Both the position numbers and the translations under genes were made by a program. Of a DNA stretch of 64,000 nucleotides, positions 50,418 through 59,836 are shown in pieces. A model generated the notes under the pieces. The model was given only the letters and a program-made list of their open reading frames with translations. It did not search any database and was not told the origin of the DNA. This stretch comes from Streptomyces sp. SCL15-4 (lineage in GTDB: Bacteria; Actinomycetota; Actinomycetes; Streptomycetales; Streptomycetaceae), in contig NZ_JAOBTQ010000001.1 of the NCBI RefSeq assembly GCF_033366695.1, positions 5,890,001-5,954,000 on the forward strand. The letters run 5' to 3'. Each line of letters opens with the position of its first letter. Position 1 is the stretch's first letter.

Positions 50418-50563
50418 TGCAACGGCTCCTTACGTCATCTCGAGGCGCCCTGACGGCGTCCCCGGACCGTCTCCATGGTGGCACCTCGTGCCGGGCGGGG
50501 CCAGGGGACCCCCCTTGATCCCTTGTGCCGCCTTCCCGTGTAAGGCGTTGGTAAAGAAATTAA

Positions 50564-50584
50564 GATACGAGACCGTTCCGTATC
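50564..50584. promoter_or_regulatory. TetR-type inverted repeat upstream of the MFS exporter
   Basis: GATACG (50564-50569), a 9-nt spacer (AGACCGTTC) and CGTATC (50579-50584) lie 24 bp before the exporter ATG. This ATACGnnACCG pattern resembles known TetR operators of Streptomyces drug exporters. The TetR gene at 52669 is the likely partner. Confidence 0.6.
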
Positions 50585-50607
50585 GAAATGATCGTAGGGT
50601 CGGACGC

Positions 50608-52194
50608 ATGACAAGTCCCGTCCCTGCCGCCCGAATACCGGAAGCCGTGCACCGGCGCCGCTGGGCGATCCTCGGCGTGCTCATGCTGGCCCTGCTCATC
50701 GTCGTCCTCGACAACTCGATCCTGAACGTCGCGATCAAGACCATCGCGACCCCGGCGCCGACCGGTCTCGGCGCCACACAGAGCGAGATCGAGTGGGCGA
50801 TCAACTCCTACACCCTCGTCTTCGCCGGTCTGCTGTTCACCGCCGGACTCGTCGGTGACCGGCTCGGCCGCAAGAAGGTGCTGCTCGGCGGCACCCTGGT
50901 GTTCGGCATCGGCTCCGCGCTCGCCGCCGAGTCCGGCACGCCGAACCAGCTGATCGCCTACCGCGCGGTGATGGCCCTGGGTGCCGCCTTCGTGATGCCC
51001 GCCACCCTGGCCGTCCTGATGAACGTCTTCGAGCGCCACGAGCAGCCCAAGGCCATCGGCATCTGGGCCGGCGGCGTCGGCCTCGCCATCGCCATCGGCC
51101 CGATCACCGGCGGCGCGCTCCTCGACCACTTCTGGTGGGGCTCGGTCTTCCTGATCAACGTGCCCATCGTGATCGTCGCGCTGATCCTGATGGCCTGGCT
51201 GGTGCCCGACTCCCGCGACCCCAGGCCCGGCCGCCTCGACCCCATCGGCGTCGTCCTGTCCGTCGTCGGCCTGATCCTGCTGGTCTACGGCATCATCAAG
51301 GGCGGCGAGCTGGCCGACTTCACCGACCCCAAGGTGCTCGCGGCCATCATCGCCGGCGTCGTCGTCCTGGCCGCCTTCGTGATCTTCGAGAAGCGCACCG
51401 ACCACCCGTCGCTGGACGTCACGTACTTCAAGAACAAGGTCTTCTCGGCCGCCATGAGCGCCATCGCGCTGGTCTTCTTCGCGCTCATGGGCGTCACGTT
51501 CTTCGGCGTCTTCTACACCCAGAGCGTGCGCGGCTACTCGGCGCTGGAGTCCGGCCTGCTGATGCTGCCGCTCGCCGTCGCCCAGCTGCTCTTCGCGCCG
51601 CGCGCCCGGCTGGTGGTCGACCGGTTCGGCTACCGGGCCACCACCACCGGCGGCCTGCTGCTGATCGCCGCCACACTGGCCGCGTTCGCCGGCTTCGAGG
51701 CCGACACGCCGATCTGGCTGCTGGAGGTCGTCTTCTTCCTCATGGGCACCGGCATGGCGCACATCATGACCCCGACCTCGGTCGTGATCATGCAGGCCCT
51801 GCCCCGGGAGAAGGCCGGCTCCGCCTCCGCGCTCAGCAACACCTTCCGGCAGGTCGGCGGCGCGCTCGGCATCGCCGTCCTCGGCTCGGTCCTCGCCACG
51901 TCCTACCGCAACGGCATCGAGGACAAGCTCGGCGCGCTGCCGCCGAACCTGCGCGACAGCGCCGCCGAGTCCATCGAGGCCACCCTCGGCGTCGCCGAGA
52001 AGCTCGGCCCGCGGGGCGAGGCCCTCGTCACTCCGGCCAACGACGCGTTCCTGCACGCCATGCACGTCACCGCGCTGTGCGGTACGGGCGTCGCGCTGAT
52101 CGGCGCCGTGGTCACGGCCCTGTTCCTGCCGGGCCGCACACCCGCCGGCCCACGGGACGAGAAGGAACAGGAACTGGTCACCGCGATGGACTGA
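50608..52194 (+). CDS. DHA2-family (EmrB/QacA) MFS drug exporter
   Basis: A 528-residue proton-driven exporter with 14 predicted helices. Motif A-like [15 protein letters not shown], motif [20 protein letters not shown], and [10 protein letters not shown] in helix 1 are typical of the 14-TMS DHA2 group. ATG 50608; in-frame codons upstream have no ribosome binding site. A TetR-type palindrome overlaps the promoter and a TetR gene follows about 475 bp downstream on the same strand. Confidence 0.93.
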   Translation: MTSPVPAARIPEAVHRRRWAILGVLMLALLIVVLDNSILNVAIKTIATPAPTGLGATQSEIEWAINSYTLVFAGLLFTAGLVGDRLGRKKVLLGGTLVFGIGSALAAESGTPNQLIAYRAVMALGAAFVMPATLAVLMNVFERHEQPKAIGIWAGGVGLAIAIGPITGGALLDHFWWGSVFLINVPIVIVALILMAWLVPDSRDPRPGRLDPIGVVLSVVGLILLVYGIIKGGELADFTDPKVLAAIIAGVVVLAAFVIFEKRTDHPSLDVTYFKNKVFSAAMSAIALVFFALMGVTFFGVFYTQSVRGYSALESGLLMLPLAVAQLLFAPRARLVVDRFGYRATTTGGLLLIAATLAAFAGFEADTPIWLLEVVFFLMGTGMAHIMTPTSVVIMQALPREKAGSASALSNTFRQVGGALGIAVLGSVLATSYRNGIEDKLGALPPNLRDSAAESIEATLGVAEKLGPRGEALVTPANDAFLHAMHVTALCGTGVALIGAVVTALFLPGRTPAGPRDEKEQELVTAMD

Positions 52195-52668
52195 GCCCCG
52201 ACCGGCCCGGACACCCCGGGCACGGCACGGCGGGGAAGCGGAGGTTCCGCGCGCGGCTCACGGGGGTGACCGGGGGCCGGGCGCGGTACGGCGGATACCG
52301 GGCCGGGCCGGGTGTGCCGCGGCGGACGTCGACGGGCGGGCGCGGCACACCCGGGGAAGCGGAGGATCTGCGCGGTCCACGGGGTGACCGGGAGCCGGGC
52401 GCGGTACGGCGGATACCGGGCCGGGCCGGGTGTGCCGCGGCGGACGTCGACGGGCGGGCGCGGCACACCCGGGGAAGCGGAGGATCTGCGCGGTCCACGG
52501 GGTGACCGGGGGCCGGGCGCGGTACGGCAGGAAAAGCGGAAACCGGGCCGATAGGCAAACCGGGCCGATCGCGGCGCCACGGCGGATGCCGGGGGCCGGG
52601 CGGGGTTCGACGGGGGGAGGAGGCCGCTGCGGGACAATTGCCGCAGCACAGCGAGAGGACGGAACGAC
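52195..52668. other. Gene-free interval with tandem hairpin repeat and TetR promoter
   Basis: 474 bp with no gene. Most of it is the 118-bp repeat array described separately. The final 50 bp hold the TetR promoter, with a 7-bp inverted repeat GCTGCGG-N8-CCGCAGC (52626-52647) that may be an autoregulatory operator. Confidence 0.55.
52221..52529. repeat. 118-bp tandem repeat containing a large hairpin
   Basis: Two full units (52267-52384, 52385-52502), a degraded upstream part and a partial third copy, with very few differences between units. Each unit carries the inverted repeat CCGGGTGTGCCGCG (first copy 52308-52321) with CGCGGCACACCCGG (52341-52354), a 14-bp stem with 19-nt loop. It lies between the MFS exporter stop and the TetR promoter. 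Confidence 0.8.
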
Positions 52669-53298
52669 GTGAGCCTTGCCGGCAGCCGACCGCGACCGGA
52701 CGTACCCGCGCGGGGCCGCCCGCGCAGCGAAGCCGCGGAACGCGCGATCCTGGACGGCGTGATGAGGCTCCTGGAGGAGGGCGTGCCCCTCGCCGAGCTG
52801 TCCATCGAGCGGATCGCCCGCACCGCCGGGGTCGGCAAGGCCACCATCTACCGCCGCTGGAGCGGCAAGGAAGAGCTGTTCATCGAGGTCGTCCGCGCGG
52901 CCGAGCCGCCGGAGCCGGACCTTCCCGGCACCTCCATGCGCGACGACCTCCTCGTCCTGCTGGAGAACCTGCGCCGGCGCGGACTGGCCAACCGCTCCTC
53001 GGTCCTGCTGCACAACGTGCACGTCCAGATGAAGTCCAACCCGAGGATCTGGGCCGCGTACCACGAGAACGTCATAGAGCCCCGGCGCCGGCTCGTGCTG
53101 GACGTGCTACGCCGCGGGCAGCGCAACGGCGAACTCCGCGCCGACGTCGACGTGGACCTGGCCAACGACCTGTTCGTCGGCCCCATCCTGGTCCGCTCCG
53201 TCATGCGCCCCGACGCCGACCTGTGCGAGGACCTGCCGGAGCGGATCGTCGACGTGCTCCTGGCCGGCCTACGACCCGTCAGCTCCACAGCCTCGTAG
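52669..53298 (+). CDS. TetR-family regulator of the upstream exporter (inferred)
   Basis: A 209-residue regulator. The helix-turn-helix (about 25-70) contains LSIERIARTAGVGKATIYRRW. The C-terminal domain has VHVQMKSNPRIWAAYHENVI and DLANDLFVGPILVRSVM, a TetR_C_11-like layout common in exporter regulators. GTG 52669 follows GAGAGGA at about 10 nt. It sits behind the DHA2 exporter and the hairpin array. A palindrome at the exporter promoter is the likely target. Confidence 0.9.
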   Translation: MSLAGSRPRPDVPARGRPRSEAAERAILDGVMRLLEEGVPLAELSIERIARTAGVGKATIYRRWSGKEELFIEVVRAAEPPEPDLPGTSMRDDLLVLLENLRRRGLANRSSVLLHNVHVQMKSNPRIWAAYHENVIEPRRRLVLDVLRRGQRNGELRADVDVDLANDLFVGPILVRSVMRPDADLCEDLPERIVDVLLAGLRPVSSTAS

Positions 53299-53484
53299 CA
53301 CTCGTGTGCGCGTTTCGTCACAGACCCCGCCCGCCGGGGCCCGACCGGAACTCCCGCCCCCGCATCGCACGTCATCGTCTTCCGTACGGCCGTCATGGGA
53401 CGGCGGGAACGGAGCCGATCATCCCCTAGGGTCGGGAACTACGGGGGACGAACGGTGTGCACGGCAGGCAGTGAGGCAGACGGT

Positions 53485-54534
53485 ATGGCGCAGCAGGCGT
53501 ACATGACGGAGACGGCGGACGGCGGCTCGGGGCCCGAGCGACCGGGGACCCGGCTCCGACGCCTAGCGCACCGGCTGTTCGCCGGCTGGCGGGGCGACCC
53601 GGGCATCTGGCGCCGCGGCGCCGTCCTCGCCGCGCTGGCCCTGCTGCTCGCCCTGGTGATGCTGCTCCACGCGCACATCCCCAACGCGGTGGGCAACCTC
53701 GGCAGCCTCACCGAGACCTTCCTGCCCTGGCTGGGCCTGGCCATCCCGGTGCTGCTGGTGCTCGGTCTGCTGCGGAAGTCGGCGACCGCGCTGATCGCCG
53801 TGGTGCTGCCGGCGATCGTCTGGCTGAACCTCTTCGGCGGACTGCTGGCCGACCGCACGGGCACCGGCGGCGACCTCATGGTGGCCACCCACAACGTCAA
53901 CGCGGACAACCCCGACCCGGCCGCCACCGCCACCGACGTGGCCGCGTCGGGCGCCGACGTGCTGGCCCTGGAGGAGTTGCCCGCCTCCGCCGTCCCCGTC
54001 TACGAGAAGGCGCTGGCGCCGACCTACGAGCACCACGCGGTGGTCGGCACCGTCGGCCTGTGGAGCAAGTACCCGATGACCGATGTGCGCGCCGTCGACA
54101 TCAAGCTCGGCTGGAAGCGGGCGATGCGCGCCACGCTGGCCACTCCCGAGGGCCCGGTCGCGGTCTACGTCGCCCACCTGCCCTCGGTCCGGGTGAAGAT
54201 CGAGGCCGGGTTCACCGCGCGGCAGCGGGACAAGAGCGCCGACGCGCTCGGCGAGGCCATCGCCGACGAGCCCGTGCGCCGGGTCGTGCTGCTCGGCGAC
54301 CTCAACGGCACCATGAACGACCGCTCCCTCAACGCCGTCACCTCCCAGCTGCGCTCCACGCAGGGCGCGGCGGGCAGCGGCTTCGGCTTCAGCTGGCCGG
54401 CGTCGTTCCCGATGGCGCGCATCGACCAGATCATGGTCCGGGGCGCGGAGCCGGAGAGCAGCTGGACGCTGCCGCGCACCGACAGCGACCATCTCCCGGT
54501 GGCGGCCCGTGTGAAGCTGGACACAGGCTCGTAA
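53485..54534 (+). CDS. Membrane-anchored endonuclease/exonuclease/phosphatase-family protein
   Basis: A 349-residue protein with three hydrophobic helices near the N-terminus (about 48-70, 82-102, 104-125), then a DNase I-like EEP domain outside the membrane. Active-site motifs: THNVNADN, ALEELPA (metal-binding Glu), LLGDLNGTMND (GDxN) and the terminal DSDHLPVAA (SDHxP with the catalytic His). Such proteins hydrolyse phosphodiesters of nucleic acid, lipid or signalling molecules. ATG 53485 is chosen. GTG 53455, with GGGGGA six bases before it, is a fair alternative. Confidence 0.88.
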   Translation: MAQQAYMTETADGGSGPERPGTRLRRLAHRLFAGWRGDPGIWRRGAVLAALALLLALVMLLHAHIPNAVGNLGSLTETFLPWLGLAIPVLLVLGLLRKSATALIAVVLPAIVWLNLFGGLLADRTGTGGDLMVATHNVNADNPDPAATATDVAASGADVLALEELPASAVPVYEKALAPTYEHHAVVGTVGLWSKYPMTDVRAVDIKLGWKRAMRATLATPEGPVAVYVAHLPSVRVKIEAGFTARQRDKSADALGEAIADEPVRRVVLLGDLNGTMNDRSLNAVTSQLRSTQGAAGSGFGFSWPASFPMARIDQIMVRGAEPESSWTLPRTDSDHLPVAARVKLDTGS

Positions 54535-54628
54535 CCTGCCGGAATGCCGGACCCGAGAGCGTTTGTTCGACACGGGAACATACTGCGACACTCGTCGTTC
54601 CCCCCTTTTCCGCTCTGAAAGGTCCCTC

Positions 54629-55840
54629 ATGCCCCTGGCCCTGCTCGCCCTCGCCGTGGGCGCCTTCGGCATCGGCACGACCGAGTTCGTGATGATGGGC
54701 CTGCTGCCCGACGTCGCGGACGACCTGCACATCTCGATCCCCACCGCCGGACACCTGGTCTCGGCGTACGCGCTGGGCGTCGTCATCGGTGCCCCGCTGC
54801 TGGCCGCGCTCACGGCCCGCATGTCCCGCCGGACCGTTCTGATCGCGCTGATGGTCCTGTTCGTGGCCGGCAACGCGCTGTCGGCGTTCGCCCCCGGCAA
54901 CGGCTCGCTGCTGGCCGCCCGCTTCCTCAGCGGCCTGCCGCACGGCGCCTTCTTCGGCGTCGGCGCGGTCGTCGCCACGGCGATGGTCCCGCCGGAGCGC
55001 AAGGCGCGCTCGGTGTCCCTGATGTTCCTCGGCCTGACCGTCGCCAACATCGCGGGCGTGCCCGCCGCCACGCTCATGGGGCAGCACCTGGGCTGGCGGG
55101 CGACCTTCCTGGCGGTCGGCGCGATCGGCCTGGCCGCGATCGCCTCCCTGGCGTTCCTGATCCCCCGCGACCACGCGCCCGCGCCCGCGGCCGGCCTGCG
55201 CGGCGAACTCGCGGCACTGCGCTCCGTGCCGGTCTGGCTGGCCCTGGGCACGACCGTGGCGGGCTTCGGCGCGCTGTTCGCGGCGTACAGCTACGTCACC
55301 CCGATGTTGACGGACGCGGCGGGCTACGCGGAGACCAGCGTGACCCTGCTGCTGGCCCTGTTCGGCGTGGGCGCGACGGCGGGCAACCTGCTGGGCGGCC
55401 GGCTGGCGGACCACTCGCTGCGCGGCACCCTGTTCGGCGGCCTCGTCTCGCTGACGCTGGTCCTGCTGCTGTTCCCGCTGCTGATGCGGGCGCAGTGGAG
55501 CGCGGCACTGGCGGTGGCCCTGCTGGGCATGGCCGCGTTCGTCACCGGCTCCCCGCTCCAGCTGATGGTCATGGAGAAGGCGTCGGCGGCCCCGTCCCTC
55601 GCCTCCTCGGCCAACCAGGCGGCCTTCAACCTGGCCAACGCGGGCGGCGCCTGGCTCGGCGGCGCGGCCCTGGCGGCCGGCTTCGGCACGACGTCCCCGG
55701 CGCTGGCCGGCGCGCTGCTGGCGGTACTGGGCCTCGGCGTGGCCGGCGCGGCGTGGGCGGTGGACCGCCGGTCCGCACCGCACACCGGCCGGGTGGTGGC
55801 CGCGCACCTGCCGGAGGAGTCCGGCGCGCTGCACCACTGA
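54629..55840 (+). CDS. DHA1-family MFS exporter (AraJ/Cmx type)
   Basis: A 403-residue exporter with 12 hydrophobic helices. The N-terminal GTTEFVMMGLLPDVADDL and HLVSAYALGVVIGAPLLAAL are typical of the AraJ/NepI/CmlA-like DHA1 group; motif A is degenerate (LTARMSRRTVL). A GAAAGG element is eight bases upstream of ATG 54629. No regulator is adjacent. It ends at a strong bidirectional terminator shared with the glycosyltransferase gene. Confidence 0.92.
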   Translation: MPLALLALAVGAFGIGTTEFVMMGLLPDVADDLHISIPTAGHLVSAYALGVVIGAPLLAALTARMSRRTVLIALMVLFVAGNALSAFAPGNGSLLAARFLSGLPHGAFFGVGAVVATAMVPPERKARSVSLMFLGLTVANIAGVPAATLMGQHLGWRATFLAVGAIGLAAIASLAFLIPRDHAPAPAAGLRGELAALRSVPVWLALGTTVAGFGALFAAYSYVTPMLTDAAGYAETSVTLLLALFGVGATAGNLLGGRLADHSLRGTLFGGLVSLTLVLLLFPLLMRAQWSAALAVALLGMAAFVTGSPLQLMVMEKASAAPSLASSANQAAFNLANAGGAWLGGAALAAGFGTTSPALAGALLAVLGLGVAGAAWAVDRRSAPHTGRVVAAHLPEESGALHH

Positions 55841-55847
55841 CACCACC

Positions 55848-55874
55848 GCCCCGGCCGAAAACACCGGCCGGGGC
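55848..55874. terminator. Bidirectional terminator hairpin
   Basis: GCCCCGGCCG/CGGCCGGGGC 10-bp stem, loop AAAACAC, between the convergent MFS and glycosyltransferase genes. Confidence 0.75.
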
Positions 55875-55886
55875 AGTGACGCGCGA

Positions 55887-57875
55887 CTAGCGCAGGCGCT
55901 GGGCGACCGCCTTGACGAGATCCGTCCGGGCGACGCGCAGGGCCCTGCCCTTCTTGCCCGCGGGGCCCGACTTCGCGTACCAGGGCAGTCCGATCCGGCG
56001 CCACTTCGCGGCGGGAAGATCGCGCGGAGGCTGCGGCAGGGCCCACTTCCAGGGGCCGAGGTGCAGGTCGCCGCTCCACAGGCCGGCCGGGAGCTTGGTG
56101 ACGGGGATGCGTACGACGACCCGGCCGTCCCGGTCGACCACCGGACGGACGGCGTAGGTGTCGCCCTGGTCGCTGGCCAGCGTGACCTTCAGATCGCCCT
56201 CGGGGAACTCGGCCAGCGTGCAGCGGCCGGTGATCTCCAGCTCGGTGGGAGCGTCCGCGGCCCAGTGGACGTCGTCGAAGGCGAAACCGGACCGGACCCG
56301 GTGCTTCGTCTCGGCGAGGTCGAGGGTGAAGTTGCCGTAGGGGTTGGTGGTGTAGAGCGTGACGGCGCGCGGGCTGCCGTCCACGGTGACGATGCGCGTG
56401 GTCGCCTTGCCGGAGACGTCGTCGGCACGCCTGCTGCCGATCCGGGCCTGCTTCGACACGCCCTGGGCGCCGATGATGAGGGAGATGTCCCACAGTCCGG
56501 CGTCCAGCGGCTTGCCGTCGGCGGCGGTGGCGACGTCGACGGTCGCCTCGAAGCCGGCGAGGTCGTAGACGTACCGTCCGCAGTCCTCGTCGGCACCGGC
56601 GCCGGGCGACGGGACGTGCTTGACGGGCAGCTCGTACTCGACCTGGGTGTTCCGCTCGCGCAGCAGGAGGTAGGTGCTGACGTCGCGGGTCTCGACGCGG
56701 TGCAGATAGGCGTGGCCGGCCAGGTGGAGCGTGGTGCCCCGCATCTCCGCCCGGGTGACGAAGTGGCGGACGCCGAGCTGGCCCGTGACGTCGTAGCAGG
56801 AGTCGGGGATGTTGCGCTCGGGGTCGCGCAGGAAGGGGTAGCGGGCGTAGGCCTTGCCCTGGACGACGAGCACGGGCGTGGACACCTTCGACTTGGCGAG
56901 CTGCCGCTCGAACTCGCCGAGTTCCAGCACCTCGTCGAGCATCCGGTGCCGGACCAGGTAGATGCGCAGCCGGGCCATGGCCGAGAGGTGCTCGTTCATG
57001 CCCTCGTGCCACAGCGGCTCGACGATCTCGGCGAACTGGTCGAGGATCTTCTGCTGGTCCTCGCGGGGCTCGCGCCGCAGGTGGTTGAGGAACGCCTCCA
57101 CCTCGACGGTCAGGTGGCGGTGCGCCAGGTGGTCGCGGCCGGGGCCCGGCGGCACGTTCTCCAGGAGCACGTTGACCATGATCGGCAGGAACCGCAGCCG
57201 GGGCTCCGTGCCCCGGGTGCGCTGGGTGATGTTGCCGCCGTCCTCGCGCAGGGAGCAGAACAGGCAGTCGTAGTCCGCGATCACGGAGACGCCCGAGGCG
57301 TGCAGATACGCCAGGGCCACGAACTTCTGGTCCTCGCCGACGGGGAGCCCGGTCGGGAAGCGCAGGCTGTGCCGCTCCAGCAGGGAGCGGCGGTACAGCT
57401 TCAGCGGGTTGAGGGCCCAGTAGACGCGGGAGTTGAAGACGTCGGTCTTCGGCTGGTTGCGCTTGAACATCGACTGGGGCAGCCGGCGGCCTCCGACGCC
57501 GACCATCTTGCCGAGCACGATGTCGGTGCCGTTCTCCTCGGCCATCGCCACCATGCGCTCGAGGGCTTCCGGGCCGATGTAGTCGTCGGCGTCCAGGATG
57601 AAGACGTACGTCCCCATGGCGTGGTCGAGACCGACGTTGCGCGGCGCGGAGGGGCCACCGGAGTTCTCCTGGTGGAAGACGCGCAGCAGGTCGGGGTAGA
57701 GCTGGCTCAGCCGGTCGAGTTCGGCGGCGGTGCCGTCGGTCGACCCGTCGTTGACGACGATGAGCTCCAGCCGCTCCTGCCCGATGCTCTGCTCGGCGAC
57801 CGAGGTGATGCAACGTGTCAGATACGGCATCGCGTTGTATGCGGCGACAACGACGGAAACGGTGGGGCCGGGCAT
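55887..57875 (-). CDS. GT2 glycosyltransferase with C-terminal beta-sandwich (TarS-like)
   Basis: A 662-residue enzyme. Residues 1-220 are a GT-A domain (SVVVAAYNAMPYLTRCITSV, VVNDGSTDGT, FILDADDYIG with the metal-binding DAD/D, LPVGEDQKF). A helical linker follows (about 230-350), then two or more beta-rich units (about 380-640), an arrangement like wall-teichoic-acid glycosyltransferase TarS. It is probably involved in a cell-wall polymer. The start is ATG 57875 with GGAG nine bases upstream; TTG 57890 opens the frame five codons earlier but is less likely. Upstream DNA is unusually AT-rich. Confidence 0.9.
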   Translation of the reverse strand: MPGPTVSVVVAAYNAMPYLTRCITSVAEQSIGQERLELIVVNDGSTDGTAAELDRLSQLYPDLLRVFHQENSGGPSAPRNVGLDHAMGTYVFILDADDYIGPEALERMVAMAEENGTDIVLGKMVGVGGRRLPQSMFKRNQPKTDVFNSRVYWALNPLKLYRRSLLERHSLRFPTGLPVGEDQKFVALAYLHASGVSVIADYDCLFCSLREDGGNITQRTRGTEPRLRFLPIMVNVLLENVPPGPGRDHLAHRHLTVEVEAFLNHLRREPREDQQKILDQFAEIVEPLWHEGMNEHLSAMARLRIYLVRHRMLDEVLELGEFERQLAKSKVSTPVLVVQGKAYARYPFLRDPERNIPDSCYDVTGQLGVRHFVTRAEMRGTTLHLAGHAYLHRVETRDVSTYLLLRERNTQVEYELPVKHVPSPGAGADEDCGRYVYDLAGFEATVDVATAADGKPLDAGLWDISLIIGAQGVSKQARIGSRRADDVSGKATTRIVTVDGSPRAVTLYTTNPYGNFTLDLAETKHRVRSGFAFDDVHWAADAPTELEITGRCTLAEFPEGDLKVTLASDQGDTYAVRPVVDRDGRVVVRIPVTKLPAGLWSGDLHLGPWKWALPQPPRDLPAAKWRRIGLPWYAKSGPAGKKGRALRVARTDLVKAVAQRLR

Positions 57876-58146
57876 GATTATGCGCTCCAAAGAAACCGGT
57901 CAGCCCCATTCCATGGAGGGTTCTGTCATCTCCTATGGAGGCATTGCTTGCCTGGGGGACGCTGCTAGGCGGCTGTGAACATATCATGGAATGTCGATGT
58001 ACAGAAGATGAGATCCTGGTGAAACGGCGAGGGGGTGAGCGTGCTTGCTTGACCAGCCAGAAGGCCGATTTGCCCCAGTATCTCCACGAATCTTCAGCGG
58101 TTTTAATTCACGGTGTTTCCCGAGGAAGTGAATTCCGGCTCAGTTT
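57876..58146. promoter_or_regulatory. AT-rich gene-free stretch upstream of the glycosyltransferase
   Basis: About 270 bp of noticeably lower GC than the rest of the window, with runs such as TTTTAATTCACGG and repeated CCATGGAGG/CTATGGAGG motifs (57910-57945). It probably holds the glycosyltransferase promoter. The + frame at 57935-58150 has atypical codons and no ribosome binding site, so I do not call it a gene. Confidence 0.4.
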
Positions 58147-58452
58147 CTAGTCGCCGAGGAACCAAAGAGAGCTTCCCGGCGTCCGCGCGCAGGCTTCCAG
58201 GAACTCGGCGAGATCAAGGAGGGCGGCTTCCTGGAAGGGACTGGTGCACTTGTCCGCCAGAGCGGTCACCTCGCGGAGGGCGGCCTGCGCGTCCTGCTCG
58301 GTGAACCGGGTGTCCCGATAGGGGTCGATCCGCGAGAGCCGGCCCTGACCGGCCGGGACCAGCGTTTCCAGGGCCAGGGCGAGCGAGTCTCCGTGGCGGT
58401 GGGACCGCCGCGTCGTGCTCTGCGGGATGCGCAGCTCCAGCTCTATCCCCAT
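58147..58452 (-). CDS. Small hypothetical protein
   Basis: A 101-residue protein (GIELELRIPQSTTRRSHRHG, DAQAALREVTALADKCTSPF) with no recognised domain, predicted mostly helical and cytoplasmic. The ATG at 58452 has GAGGGGGA just upstream, and the longer frame to 58779 is Arg/Gly-rich and rejected. It is monocistronic and followed by the AT-rich region. Similar short proteins occur in Streptomyces, but I know no role. Confidence 0.7.
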   Translation of the reverse strand: MGIELELRIPQSTTRRSHRHGDSLALALETLVPAGQGRLSRIDPYRDTRFTEQDAQAALREVTALADKCTSPFQEAALLDLAEFLEACARTPGSSLWFLGD

Positions 58453-59146
58453 GCGTCCCCCTCGGTACGGTACTTTCCACTGCCTGAGCTGCCAAGGTAA
58501 CCCGTGTTGCGGTGCGGGGCCGGTCCGCGCCCCCTGGGGACCAGGTGACCGTGGGGCCGCTCGCTTCCCGGCCGGTGTCGGGCTTCCGCGAGCCGAGTCG
58601 AGGGCGCTGCGCGTCGCCTTCGGCGATGGTCGTCCGGGCCACCCTTGACACCCCTCGCTCCAGCCCGGGGAAGAAGCGAGCGAGCGGCCCGGAAGAGCGC
58701 TGGCCCCGACCGGCACCGGACCCTGAGGCGGGCTGCCTCCCCCTGTCGGCAGAGGTGCGCGCCCGCGCCTCGCCAGCACGCCGGTAGGGCTAAGCGACTG
58801 GCGGGCCGGTGGGGTGGTTCGGCGACTTGTGACGGGGGTGGAGGGCGGACGGCTCCCATCCCATGGCCTTGGCGTGGTCGATTTGGGGGACGGGGACTCT
58901 GCCGTGGAGGTGCCGGGGGGCGAGGGGGTCAGTTATGGACGGGTGTTCCAAAACCAACCACCGGATGGATCGGCCGACAGGTCGGTGAGGCCCGGCCGCC
59001 GTCCGGGGAACCCGAAAGACCCGTGTGGTGTCACCGGCTGGTCCGATGGCGGCCGCCAGCCGCCGAACCGGCCCGGCGTGCAGGCGAGACGCGAACGCGC
59101 ATTCCTCGCCGACGATGCGGACGCAGTCGACCCCACGGCAACCTCT
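58453..59146. other. Gene-free interval of about 690 bp
   Basis: Between the 101-residue gene and the HATPase gene. Open frames in both strands lack ribosome binding sites, have poor codon bias and Arg/Pro/Gly-rich products. I see no RNA gene or repeat. It may contain a decayed gene or an unrecognised small RNA. Confidence 0.4.
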
Positions 59147-59509
59147 TCAACTCCTCAGTTCACACCACACCGTCTTGCAGTTCGGCCCCTGCACCACGCC
59201 CCAGCACTCGGCCAGCGCGTCCACGAGCGCCAGACCCCGCCCCGACTCCTCCGACTCCGTGGCGCAGAGCAGGACGGGCAACGCGCGCGGGTCAGGATCG
59301 GTCACCTCGATGCGGGTACGGCCGTGATGGGCCGCCGTACCGATGACACGTACGGTCACCGGCGTGCCGTCGCCCAAGTGGTCGATGACGTTGGTCAGCA
59401 ACTCGGTTGCGCACAGACGGACGTCGTAACCGTGGTCGCGGAGCTGGTGACGCAGGTCCGGCGCGGCCTTCGGCGTCGCCAGCAGGTGGAACTCCAGCGA
59501 CGTCATCAT
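59147..59509 (-). CDS. HATPase_c protein (anti-sigma/AbaA-like ATP-binding)
   Basis: A 120-residue single-domain ATPase of the SpoIIAB/RsbW type: VRLCATELLTNVIDH (N box), RIEVTDPDP (G1), EESGRGLALVDALAECWG (G2), ending GPNCKTVWCEL. In Streptomyces such proteins sit next to WhiJ-type XRE and DUF397 genes and are thought to be part of the same regulatory module. ATG 59509 or 59506 (ATGATG); it overlaps the stop of the upstream 71-residue gene. It is the minus-strand half of a divergent pair with the XRE gene. Confidence 0.88.
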   Translation of the reverse strand: MMTSLEFHLLATPKAAPDLRHQLRDHGYDVRLCATELLTNVIDHLGDGTPVTVRVIGTAAHHGRTRIEVTDPDPRALPVLLCATESEESGRGLALVDALAECWGVVQGPNCKTVWCELRS

Positions 59510-59721
59510 CGGTCCGCCGCCTTCCGCAGTACGGCGGCGAGGGCCCGCGCCGTGGTCGTGTTGCAGTTTCCGAGGGTGACGAGTCCGGGGCCGTACGTCC
59601 CGGCGAAGCTCGGCAGGTCGACCTGGAGGGACGGGAGCGTGATGCCGTGCAGGGCGAGGGCGGCGCGTAGTTCTTCTACGCGGAGGGCGACGGTGCAGGG
59701 CGCGGGGGAGTGGTCGGGCAT
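59506..59721 (-). CDS. Small protein coupled to the HATPase gene
   Basis: A 71-residue protein (PDHSPAPCTVALRVEELRAA, LALHGITLPSLQVDLPSFAG, LGNCNTTTARALAAVL). The stop overlaps the HATPase ATG, so both are translated from one transcript. It has no domain that I recognise. AAGG is about 12 nt upstream of ATG 59721; TTG 59733 is an alternative start. Confidence 0.65.
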   Translation of the reverse strand: MPDHSPAPCTVALRVEELRAALALHGITLPSLQVDLPSFAGTYGPGLVTLGNCNTTTARALAAVLRKAADR

Positions 59722-59836
59722 GTGGGGGCGCAACCTTCTGTGCGATGTGTGACGAACACCTCACAGACTGTCGCCGTGCTCGCTACCGTGAAAGGGGTTT
59801 CGCGTTCGCGATCACGCCAGCGGAGGAGGACGAGCG

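Noticed and set aside
52221..52529. CRISPR array
   Set aside because: The 118-bp units are contiguous with no variable spacers, only two full copies, and no cas genes are nearby.
57935..58150. 71-residue plus-strand ORF in the AT-rich stretch
   Set aside because: No ribosome binding site, no codon bias and no recognisable content; likely promoter DNA.
58814..59752. 312-residue plus-strand ORF
   Set aside because: Runs antisense through the HATPase and small-protein genes, no ribosome binding site.
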